This document shows positions 18,429 through 25,834 of a stretch of 58,859 bases of DNA, piece after piece. This DNA comes from Granulosicoccus sp. Its GTDB lineage: Bacteria > Pseudomonadota > Gammaproteobacteria > Granulosicoccales > Granulosicoccaceae. The translations under genes were made by a program, and so were the position numbers. How positions within the stretch are numbered: position 1 is the first letter of the stretch; the number at the start of each line of letters is the position of its first letter. Location: positions 1 through 58,859 of the forward strand of contig JALZUD010000014.1 in the NCBI GenBank assembly GCA_023301725.1, in the 5' to 3' direction. Below the pieces are notes generated by a model that did no database searches, was not told the DNA's origin, and saw only the letters and a program-made list of their open reading frames with translations.

Positions 18429-19676
18429 TTACGTCCCATAGTTCAACGCTTTTTGGTGTTGAGTTGAGTTGAGCTGAAAGTGGAAACAGCTGCCCACTCC
18501 AAGCCTACTTCTAACTCCAAGCTCTTTGCCATGCCCTCTAATTATTTCACGAGCTATGCTGAGTCCAAGGCCTAAGCCCTCCTGAGCGTGGCTTGCGCTG
18601 TGAGTATGGACTTGGTACAACCTCTCGAAAATATCTTCTCTATAGGCTTTTGCTACGCCGCAGCCTGTATCAGTGATACGAATATGCAATGTGTGGTTTT
18701 CTGTACCTGAAACACTTAGGCGTACAGTCCCGTTTTTATCAGTGAATTTAATGGCGTTGCCAATCAGGTTATTCAGCACCTGGGTAACACGTGCCTCATC
18801 AATATTGACGGGCGACATCTCTCCACGTACCTTGAACTGTAGAGAAATTCCTTTTTCGTTTGCTCGTTCTTTACCTATAGCCATTACTCGTTTAAACATG
18901 GCTGCAGGGCAAACACTGTTGATATTGAGTGAAAGTTTACCAGTCTCCAAACGTGTTAAATCGATAAGATCATTGAACTGCATACTGATTTGGTCGCAGC
19001 AGATCAATGCGTCTTGAAGGACTTCGAGTTGGGCATCGTTGACAGGCCCCAGCAGTCCATCAGTAACAATAGATACAAATTCTCTTGTGGCCGTCAACGG
19101 CGTTTTTATCTCATGAGATACCACGTGATAAAAACGTTGTATCTCTGATTTTTGACGCTCGAGTTCGAGGTTAGCCACTATAAGTTCTCGCCGTCTCTCG
19201 TGGGCTCCTCGATTTAACCGGCCCTGTTCAACGGCATTTTTTACAACACGGCCCACGCTGACGTTGTTGGCATTGTCTTTTAATAAAAAATCAGTCGCCC
19301 GGGCACGCAGTGAATTTATAGCCGCATCTTCTAATCCACCTGAGGTTACGACAACTACTGGTGGCATTTTTTCATCTAGGCATTTGCGTAATTCTTCAAT
19401 GACTTCTGCGCCGGTCATGTCATTGAGCCGATAGTCTACTAGCACGCAATCAAATGTTTGCACTTTGCAGTTGGCTATTGCATCAGCGCCACTGTGGCAC
19501 AGTATAGTTTCGTATTGGTTGTCTCTATCGCGGGATAGATACATGCCCAACAGTACTGAGTAGTCGATATCGTCATCGACAATCAGTACTTTTATGACTT
19601 CTTTTGCCATTACAAGGCTGCCTGCGGGAGATAGTATATTGGCGTTATCGGCTGGTTGGTCGATATTTTTACTCAT
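18429..19676 (-). CDS. Receiver-histidine kinase protein
   Basis: 415 residues with the receiver at the N-terminus and the kinase after it. The REC domain covers about 28-150, with the acidic pocket VDDD and phospho-acceptor D81 in VLVDYRLND. A short coiled linker (RRRELIVANLELERQKSEIQ) leads to the HisKA box with H188 in HVVSHEIKTPLTA, then the HATPase N box (NLIGNAIKF), G1 (DTGCGVA) and G2 (GLGLGLSIA). There is no transmembrane segment, so it is cytosolic and probably receives phosphate or signals from a partner. An internal ATG 22 codons in is an alternative start. It is divergent from the small GTPase locus, with about 160 bp to the next plus-strand reading frame. Confidence 0.9.
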   Translation of the reverse strand: MSKNIDQPADNANILSPAGSLVMAKEVIKVLIVDDDIDYSVLLGMYLSRDRDNQYETILCHSGADAIANCKVQTFDCVLVDYRLNDMTGAEVIEELRKCLDEKMPPVVVVTSGGLEDAAINSLRARATDFLLKDNANNVSVGRVVKNAVEQGRLNRGAHERRRELIVANLELERQKSEIQRFYHVVSHEIKTPLTATREFVSIVTDGLLGPVNDAQLEVLQDALICCDQISMQFNDLIDLTRLETGKLSLNINSVCPAAMFKRVMAIGKERANEKGISLQFKVRGEMSPVNIDEARVTQVLNNLIGNAIKFTDKNGTVRLSVSGTENHTLHIRITDTGCGVAKAYREDIFERLYQVHTHSASHAQEGLGLGLSIAREIIRGHGKELGVRSRLGVGSCFHFQLNSTQHQKALNYGT

Positions 19677-19837
19677 GCCCAGATTAATGAGCGGATGCCC
19701 CGGGAGGATTCATATCAGCACCTTTGTTGTGACAAGTCTCACATCCACAGGTAACAGTTTTATGTATTCGCCATGTAACCATTCTTATGGCATGACTATC
19801 GCTTCAACTGGGTTTCTATGTCGCGCACCACTGAATA

Positions 19838-20202
19838 GTGAGGCAGTTGTTGAAAAATAAATACGCTCAAACTTTGAATATTCACGAGCTTCGTCCATCT
19901 ATCGAGGTGGTTGACAAGACTGCTAACGCGTCATTAGACGAGCTGGCAGGGTTGCGGCAATTAGTGCTTGCGCCTTTGCTTAGACAACAGGCTCTACTGG
20001 AGAAGCAGCATCTGAGGATGCGATATTGAAACGAGCAAGTATCAATGAGGAGAAGGTATGAATTACGTGGTACCTGTTTCAATCACAAGATTCGGCGATA
20101 AACGCTGCGTTTAGTGAGGATTCATCAATCTTTGATTGGATCAATACGATAGCACTGCGAGTACCTACGCAGGTTTTAGTAACAAGTGAGAGCGAAAAAT
20201 GA
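19838..20202 (+). pseudogene. Possible frame-disrupted small gene(s) upstream of the GTPase
   Basis: A GTG-started frame at 19838-20029 encodes 63 residues containing SIEVVDKTANASLDELAGLR. Just before its stop, another frame (from 19984 to the TGA at 20059) gives a gene-like acidic stretch with STGEAASEDAILKRASINEE. After that TGA the same frame runs 46 codons (20062-20202) with DSSIFDWINTIALRVPTQVL and ends in a TGA that overlaps the GTPase ATG as ATGA. A strong ribosome binding site, AGGAGAAGG, sits before an ATG at 20058 in yet another frame that closes after 18 codons. I read this as one or two small genes with frameshifts, or as sequence errors. No family is recognised. Confidence 0.35.
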
Positions 20203-20708
20203 TTTCTAGAAAAATATGCCTGTTAGGTGGTGTGTGTGTTGGTAAAACCAGTCTTGCACAACGGTACATACACAGCAGTTTTTCAGGGGAATATCACTCC
20301 ACCATCGGCGTAAAATTGCACAAGAAATCGCTTCAGGTGGATGAGGAGGCTGTGGATTTGGTTGTATGGGATGTGCAAGGTGAGGATCGATACGACAAAG
20401 TGCTTGTATCGTTTCTCAAGGGTCTAGCAGGGTATATTTTGGTAGTTGACAGCACACAGCCGCATACCGTAGTCATTGCAGAAAATTTAAGAAATCGTGT
20501 GCGAGAAAATTTCGGTCCGATGCCCTTCGTGTTGGTTTATAGCAAATGCGATTTACCAGCAGAACCGCAAACTCGAGTTGACAGTGCTGATCTAGAGGCT
20601 GGAGCTGTCTTTGTGGTGCAAACCAGCGCACTAAGTGGCGATGGGGTTGATCAGGCCTTTATGGAGCTCGCTAAGTTCATTTACCCGTCGAATCGTCATG
20701 CAGCTTGA
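20199..20708 (+). CDS. Ras-like small GTPase
   Basis: A free-standing Ras/Rab-type P-loop GTPase of 169 residues. G1 is GGVCVGKTS (10-18), the switch I threonine T35 lies in YHSTIGVKL, G3 is DVQGED (58-63), G4 is SKCD (115-118) and G5 is TSA (142-144). The layout is closer to eukaryotic Rab/Ras and bacterial Rup or MglA-type proteins than to Era/TrmE GTPases. The position of the catalytic glutamine of Ras (Q61) is E62 here, so hydrolysis may need a partner. The ATG overlaps an upstream stop (ATGA), implying it was the second gene of a small operon. A receiver-kinase gene is divergent. Confidence 0.85.
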   Translation: MISRKICLLGGVCVGKTSLAQRYIHSSFSGEYHSTIGVKLHKKSLQVDEEAVDLVVWDVQGEDRYDKVLVSFLKGLAGYILVVDSTQPHTVVIAENLRNRVRENFGPMPFVLVYSKCDLPAEPQTRVDSADLEAGAVFVVQTSALSGDGVDQAFMELAKFIYPSNRHAA

Positions 20709-20986
20709 ATCGCTTAACTCCCTCTGTAAAAAAGTGGCTTCGTATTATTCCTAAGCTGGGAATTGTAGGGCTTATTGGAAACCATCAGCTATTTGCTGGT
20801 ACTGTCAAGAGCGGTGTAGCTGGTTGAATGGGCGTCAGTTGCTAGTGGAGGTCGATTTGCTGGGTAATTGCAGCTCCGTGTGTGATGCCACACGCATATT
20901 TTTCCGACAAAACGCATTGACTTTTAATTGATCGAAGATATTTGCGCAGTCTGTATTTTCAATTGTTGAAAGCGCATGGCAGAATA
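20709..20986. other. Intergenic region after the GTPase gene
   Basis: No gene or clear terminator is seen. The stretch ends in the inverted repeat described at 20987. Confidence 0.4.
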
Positions 20987-21011
20987 GACATATCTTTTAC
21001 TCAGATATGTC
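20987..21011 (+). promoter_or_regulatory. Hairpin enclosing the start codon of the OmpA-family gene
   Basis: GACATATCT (20987-20995) and AGATATGTC (21003-21011) form a perfect 9-bp stem with a 7-nt loop. The presumed ATG at 21007-21009 lies within the right arm. If transcribed, it would hide the start codon; alternatively it is a DNA operator overlapping the start. Confidence 0.45.
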
Positions 21012-22353
21012 GCGTCCGTTGAATCTTCAAGAAAATCAGATTGGACCCACGCTTGTATATCGTCTCTGTCTTGCAGTGATAGTGATGAGCGTGCTATTGC
21101 CTTACCCCTTGGGGGCGCAAGTGTCTGCCTCGCGCCAAGCACCGCTAGCCGATACTACAAGAATCGACGAAAGCACGTTGCTGGGTGAGATCTTGCGCGA
21201 GGCTCCTGCTGCGAGCGAACTCGATCTGGCAACCAGATCGGATCAAGAACTTCTGCCTGATGCACGCGTGCAGGACACTACTGAAAAACGCAGCGTGGCG
21301 CGAATTGTCGACCAACGGCAAGACGGTTTAATCCGGGCCCCATACATTGGTTTTGGCATTGGTAGGAGTGGCCTTAATCCAGACTCTCGTGATGTGCAAG
21401 GTGCCAACATTACAGATGACAGTCAAATTGGATTTCAAGTTACGCTAGGAGTCGATATAAATCGATGGTTGTCTGCTGAATTACACGTCACAGACTTTGG
21501 TGATCTGGAGCTACTTGGCGATAGCGATAGTAGTTTCAAAGACTATGGTTTAAGCGCGCTTTGGTACTTCAATCAAAACAGAGCAGCCTACAACCGGGAG
21601 GGTCTGGGCCTTTTTGGTCGAGCTGGGTTTGGGTATTTGTCTGTGCGTGGCGGTGATCGATTAAATTTTGATAACACAGAAGGTTTGCACGCAGCATTAG
21701 GTGCTGGTCTGGAGTATTCGATGCGGCAAGGTTTGGCTATACGGGCTGAAGGCACCACTTATGGCGGACGTGTTAATTATTTGCAGTTAGGTGTGCTTTA
21801 TCGTTTTGGTGAGGTCTCATCCTGGGCCTCGAGAGTGCCTTTTATTGGTGGAAGCTCGACCAAGAGTCGACAGGGCATAGCTCGAATAACAGCTAATGTT
21901 CAACGTGTTCCCACTATCAATGACACAGATGGTGACGGGGTGCTAGAGGCTAACGACAGCTGCCCGGATACACCTTTGACGGCAGCCGTCGGAGACAACG
22001 GTTGTATGCTTTTTAACGGAGTCATTGATGGGTTAACCTTCACCGCAGGGTCGGCGACGCTTACGCCAGATGCCCGTGTTGTGCTTCAAAGTGTTGTCAA
22101 ATCTCTATTGCAGAGTCCAGATGCAAGAGTGCGTGTGGTGGCGCACACTGATAGTTTGGGCGATGCAAGTGCCAACATGCTTTTATCCAGAAAACGCGCC
22201 TTCGAGGTGGCAAAATTTCTGGTTGAGAGCGGTGTTTCCAAAGAGCGTCTGGAGGCCCGTGCCTTTGGCGAGGTTCGTCCCATCGATACGGATAGCACAG
22301 CGGTTGGTCGGCAGAGAAATCGGCGGGTGGAAATAGACCTCATAGCTCAATGA
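21007..22353 (+). CDS. OmpA-family outer membrane protein with thrombospondin type 3-like repeat
   Basis: 448 residues. A long signal peptide (hydrophobic LCLAVIVMSVLLPYPLGAQ at about residues 18-36) is followed by a low-complexity acidic stretch. A beta-barrel-like region with an OmpA_membrane pattern (APYIGFGIGRSGLNPDSRD, about 115-270) comes next. The calcium-binding type 3 repeat DTDGDGVLEANDSCPDTP (about 305-322) precedes the peptidoglycan-binding OmpA_C domain (about 345-447, with AHTDSLGDASANMLLSRKRA and RRVEIDL). It should bridge outer membrane and murein. The start codon is odd: it lies in a hairpin and has no Shine-Dalgarno sequence. The next gene follows 45 bp downstream. Confidence 0.88.
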   Translation: MSRPLNLQENQIGPTLVYRLCLAVIVMSVLLPYPLGAQVSASRQAPLADTTRIDESTLLGEILREAPAASELDLATRSDQELLPDARVQDTTEKRSVARIVDQRQDGLIRAPYIGFGIGRSGLNPDSRDVQGANITDDSQIGFQVTLGVDINRWLSAELHVTDFGDLELLGDSDSSFKDYGLSALWYFNQNRAAYNREGLGLFGRAGFGYLSVRGGDRLNFDNTEGLHAALGAGLEYSMRQGLAIRAEGTTYGGRVNYLQLGVLYRFGEVSSWASRVPFIGGSSTKSRQGIARITANVQRVPTINDTDGDGVLEANDSCPDTPLTAAVGDNGCMLFNGVIDGLTFTAGSATLTPDARVVLQSVVKSLLQSPDARVRVVAHTDSLGDASANMLLSRKRAFEVAKFLVESGVSKERLEARAFGEVRPIDTDSTAVGRQRNRRVEIDLIAQ

Positions 22354-22398
22354 AGTACCTATAATGAGCTGACCCAGGCAACTTGCAGTGAAGATTTC

Positions 22399-22980
22399 AT
22401 GAGTAACGGCACACTAGTTTTTATCGTCATTATCGAATTGATCGTTATTGTCTGGCAGGCAAGTAAACTTAAGCAGTACGCGAAGCTTGACCAGATGTTA
22501 AACAATCGTGGCGCCACCTCTGGTGGTTCCTCTGGCCATGCCGATCAACTGGCTGGAGTTTCCGGTGAAACATCCTTGCCAGAGGCCTCGTCGGCGACCG
22601 CTGCAAAAGCGACACAAGGCGTTGCCAATGCCATCAGCCCAGAGGACGACGAGGATCTTCTGCGTATGGAAGGTGTTGATCCTGAGGGCAATATTGAAGA
22701 GGCGAAGCGGGTACAGCTCGTGATGGCTAGATGTCGATACGCGGAATTTTATCTTGAGCAATTGGATGATGACTACGAACGTGACCAGTTCCAACGCATC
22801 GTGAATAGCTGTAAAAAAACTGCCCGCAATATCTCGGACCCTTTTTTCCGGGCCAGTGCTCTACAGCCTTTGATCGTGTTGCTTGACAGAGCTGAATGGA
22901 ATCAAGAGCGCGACGAGCTTCTATTGGAAGTGGATGATGAGCTGGTGAGTGCACAGTTGTCTGCGAAACTTTCCACGTAA
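22399..22980 (+). CDS. Unknown single-pass membrane protein
   Basis: 193 residues, family not recognised. An N-terminal membrane anchor (TLVFIVIIELIVIVWQAS, residues 5-22) has few charges before it, suggesting the bulk lies in the cytoplasm or periplasm without cleavage. A Ser/Ala/Thr/Gly-rich linker covers about 36-80. A charged, helix-rich domain with EEAKRVQLVMARCRYAEFYL and DDDYERDQFQRIVNSCKK follows. The start at 22399 is an ATG with weak AG-rich sequence before it. It may be co-transcribed with the OmpA-family gene 45 bp upstream, hinting at an envelope role. Confidence 0.7.
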   Translation: MSNGTLVFIVIIELIVIVWQASKLKQYAKLDQMLNNRGATSGGSSGHADQLAGVSGETSLPEASSATAAKATQGVANAISPEDDEDLLRMEGVDPEGNIEEAKRVQLVMARCRYAEFYLEQLDDDYERDQFQRIVNSCKKTARNISDPFFRASALQPLIVLLDRAEWNQERDELLLEVDDELVSAQLSAKLST

Positions 22981-23069
22981 TCCGCGATCGGCGACATGCG
23001 TTACACTCCTGCGCCTGAAGACGAATAACTAGCTTCTATAAACAGCAACAAGCAAAAGACGGAATAAAT

Positions 23070-23321
23070 ATGAGCGACGGTAAATCAACACAAAATGCCC
23101 CTTATCGAGTTGAGGTTGAGGAAGGAAAAAAATATTTCTGGTGTTCTTGTGGGCAAAGCGCGTCTCAGCCATTTTGCGATGGTAGTCACAAGGGCTCTGA
23201 GTTTTCTCCTATGGTATACGAGGCCACAAGCACCGGCACAGTGGCTTTTTGTGGATGTCGGCAATCAGGAAACAAACCTATGTGTGACGGTAGCCATCGT
23301 GCACTTGCCGAACAAAAGTGA
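23070..23321 (+). CDS. Tandem CDGSH iron-sulfur protein
   Basis: 83 residues with two complete CDGSH motifs: CSCGQSASQPFCDGSH at about 26-41 and CGCRQSGNKPMCDGSH at about 61-76. Each should bind one [2Fe-2S] cluster with three Cys and one His, as in the tandem-motif (MiNT-like) bacterial proteins. It has no membrane anchor, unlike mitoNEET. Roles in redox or cluster transfer are inferred from the family. It begins at an ATG 90 bp after the unknown membrane protein. Confidence 0.92.
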   Translation: MSDGKSTQNAPYRVEVEEGKKYFWCSCGQSASQPFCDGSHKGSEFSPMVYEATSTGTVAFCGCRQSGNKPMCDGSHRALAEQK

Positions 23322-23358
23322 ACCGTGCTGCCGCCTGATGTCAGTTCGCTGACTACGG
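23319..23358 (+). terminator. Nested inverted repeats between CDGSH and EamA genes
   Basis: GTCAG-TTCG-CTGAC (23340-23353) is a UUCG-tetraloop hairpin, enclosed by an outer repeat (GAACCGT around 23320, ACGGTTC around 23355). There is no clear T-run, so terminator function is uncertain. Confidence 0.4.
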
Positions 23359-23372
23359 TTCGTTAGTTCATT

Positions 23373-24266
23373 GTGAAAGAGACTCAGCTTGCGGGCATCA
23401 CGCTAATGGTGCTTGCAACGTTCGTGTTTGCATTGCAAGACGCCATTACCAAGACACTGACTACCGTATTACCAGTGTCGCAAATACTGGTTGTGCGTTT
23501 TTCAGCTTTTGCACTCATGGCGCTTTATTTAGCACATCGGCAAGTAGGGCTCCGGGCAGCGTTTGCATCTGTGGTGCCCGGTTTGCAGATATCACGCTGC
23601 TTGCTAATGTGTGCAGAAATTGCTCTGTTTGCCTATGTGCTCAGGTTTCTTGGATTAGCTCAAATTCACGCTCTTTTTGCGTGTTTCCCTCTATTTGTAG
23701 CTGCGCTATCAGTGCCTTTATTAGGGGAGAAGGTTGGCTGGAGACGCTGGCTTGCTGTCATTATCGGATTTGCTGGAACTCTCGTGATCTTGCGGCCCGG
23801 AGCGGCTGTGTTCAACCCCTATTCGTTATACCCTTTATTGGGTGCAGTGCTATACGCGATTTATAACTTACTTACCAGAAAGGTCTCGAGACAGGACGCC
23901 TATGCCACATCTTTGGTGTACTTTGGTGTGGTGGGTGCGTTAGCATCAGGTTTATTTGCTATTGGCCAGTGGCAGGAAATCAGCGCGCGTGCAGCTTTTC
24001 AGTTGGCGCTGCTTAGCGTGGTATCGGTTGTTGCACACATGATGCTCATGAAAGCCTTGCAATTAACAGAGGCGGTGGTGCTCCAACCCTTTCAATACTT
24101 TATCCTGCCTTGGGCTATGTTGTTAGGCTACTTTGTGTTCGGTGAAACGCTTGATTCGTGGAGCTTGTTAGGGTCAATCATCGTGGTCGGTAGTGGTACT
24201 TATGTGGCGTACAGGGAGTATCATCAACAAAGGCGGCTCGTTGAAAAAGTGCCAAACAGCCCTTAA
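23373..24266 (+). CDS. EamA/DMT-superfamily permease
   Basis: 297-residue membrane protein with about ten helices in two EamA repeats; LAQIHALFACFPLFVAALSVPLLGEKVGW and TEAVVLQPFQYFILPWAMLLGYFVFGE are the typical repeat ends. The start is a GTG at 23373. It is a paralogue-level match in layout to the permease at 6668, both starting with GTG. The substrate is unknown. The gene is followed by a hairpin and a MATE exporter. Confidence 0.88.
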   Translation: MKETQLAGITLMVLATFVFALQDAITKTLTTVLPVSQILVVRFSAFALMALYLAHRQVGLRAAFASVVPGLQISRCLLMCAEIALFAYVLRFLGLAQIHALFACFPLFVAALSVPLLGEKVGWRRWLAVIIGFAGTLVILRPGAAVFNPYSLYPLLGAVLYAIYNLLTRKVSRQDAYATSLVYFGVVGALASGLFAIGQWQEISARAAFQLALLSVVSVVAHMMLMKALQLTEAVVLQPFQYFILPWAMLLGYFVFGETLDSWSLLGSIIVVGSGTYVAYREYHQQRRLVEKVPNSP

Positions 24267-24328
24267 CTGCCCGATTAACGTAATGCTAAATTTGAAGGCA
24301 AGTTGTAATGCTGGCTCACAAACTGATG

Positions 24329-24350
24329 ACGACACTACGATCAGTGTCGT
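24329..24350 (+). terminator. Hairpin downstream of the EamA gene
   Basis: ACGACACT (24329-24336) and AGTGTCGT (24343-24350) form a perfect 8-bp stem with a 6-nt loop, followed by TTATGGCTTT. This may be a weak intrinsic terminator. Confidence 0.45.
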
Positions 24351-24384
24351 TTATGGCTTTAAAGTCGACGCCAAGCAATAATCC

Positions 24385-25761
24385 ATGAAGTCTATAGTGC
24401 ATCGCTCTGCCATCAAGGCCGACATGAAGCGTACTCTGCGCATGGGGCTGCCGTTAATTGGCGCTCAGTTGCTCCAGATGGGTAATGGCCTGGTAGACGC
24501 CATTATTGCCGGTAGGCTTGGCGGTAGTGAGCTGGCAGCTGGTGGTATTGGTGCCAGTTTATGGTTCGTGACATCACTGCTGTGTATAGGGCTAATGGCT
24601 GGCCTGTCGCCAACCCTATCGCGCCTGATTGGACAAAGCCGACGCGCCTTTGTAGGGCAGATATTTCGTCAAGGTCTTTGGTTGGCAATAGCGACAGGTG
24701 TGCTTGCCATGACGCTAGTCTTGTTAATTCATTTTAATGTCCATCGAATTGGTCTGGCTGAAGAGCTACCACCTTTAATTAGGCAGTATTTAATGGGCGC
24801 GCTCTGGAGTCTGCCGTTTTTTGCGTTAGTGATGGCTGCTCGTAACGTGTGCGAAGCCACTGGATTAACTCGTCCAGTGCTTTTGGTGACAGCGTTGGGC
24901 TTGTTGGTTAATGTCGCTGCAAGTTCAGTGCTTGGGTTTGGCCTTTTGGGTATGCCAGCGTTAGGCTTATTTGGTATTGGCCTGGCTACCTCCTTAGTCA
25001 ATCTGATTATGGTCCTTGTATTGTTCTCTTTGCTGCGTGGTCAGCGTTTTGCTCGATTCCACCTGTTAGCAAGTATTGAGCGTCCTGATTGGTCTGTCAT
25101 TGTGCCTATGCTGACATTTTCTATCCCCATTTTTCTGGGATTGTTGTTTGAGGCTGGCCTTTTTGTGGCTACTGCCGTTCTCATGGGACGAATTGGTGTT
25201 GTCGAGTCTGCAGCGCATCAGATAGCTATTGGTGCATCAGCATTTTGTTACATGCTGCCATTGGGGATGTCGTTTGCTCTGACTTCACGCATTGGGCGTG
25301 CTATGGGTCGAGGTTCCATTCCAGCAGTTCGCTTAAGAATTTTCAGTGGTGCGATATTGACAGCCCTCATGGCCGTGTTAACCGCGTTGTTGCTGGTTGT
25401 GTTTCGATTTTCAATAGCCGGCATCTATACGAACGATCCAGTGCTTGTTGAATTTGCTGCAGCGTTGTTGATTTTCGGTGCAATTTTTCAACTCTCTGAC
25501 GGCGCACAAGTGATGTTAATTGGTGTTTTACGGGGTTTGCATGACACGCGTGTGCCCATGCTGATTAATGCGTTTTCGTACTGGGTGGTTGCCTTTGGAT
25601 TTGGTTGGTGGTCAGGCCAAAAATTTGGGTATGGAGCCTACGGATTATGGATTGGCCTGATTATTGGTCTGACCACTGCATCCATCTTGCTTGCTTGGCG
25701 CCTACGCTGGAAACTGCAGTCAATGGACAAAGCTGTGCTTGCTAACTCAGCTCGTGTGTGA
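24385..25761 (+). CDS. MATE-family multidrug/cation efflux protein
   Basis: 458 residues with about twelve membrane helices. It carries the N-terminal MATE pattern LRMGLPLIGAQLLQMGNGLVDAIIAGRLGGSELAAGG (about 12-48) and the second-half repeat MLTFSIPIFLGLLFEAGLF with AAHQIAIGASAFCYMLPLGMSFA. This is the NorM-like topology that exports cationic drugs with Na+ or H+. It is convergent with the kinase-caspase gene. Confidence 0.92.
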   Translation: MKSIVHRSAIKADMKRTLRMGLPLIGAQLLQMGNGLVDAIIAGRLGGSELAAGGIGASLWFVTSLLCIGLMAGLSPTLSRLIGQSRRAFVGQIFRQGLWLAIATGVLAMTLVLLIHFNVHRIGLAEELPPLIRQYLMGALWSLPFFALVMAARNVCEATGLTRPVLLVTALGLLVNVAASSVLGFGLLGMPALGLFGIGLATSLVNLIMVLVLFSLLRGQRFARFHLLASIERPDWSVIVPMLTFSIPIFLGLLFEAGLFVATAVLMGRIGVVESAAHQIAIGASAFCYMLPLGMSFALTSRIGRAMGRGSIPAVRLRIFSGAILTALMAVLTALLLVVFRFSIAGIYTNDPVLVEFAAALLIFGAIFQLSDGAQVMLIGVLRGLHDTRVPMLINAFSYWVVAFGFGWWSGQKFGYGAYGLWIGLIIGLTTASILLAWRLRWKLQSMDKAVLANSARV

Positions 25762-25834
25762 TTGCTTGCACCGCTTTAAACACTGTTTTATAGCGTATTG
25801 CACATGGCCACGGATGTCGGTGATGATTCGAGAG

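Noticed and set aside
24193..24381. Plus-strand 62-codon frame between EamA and MATE genes
   Set aside because: Mostly overlaps the EamA gene in another frame and spans a hairpin; not convincing.
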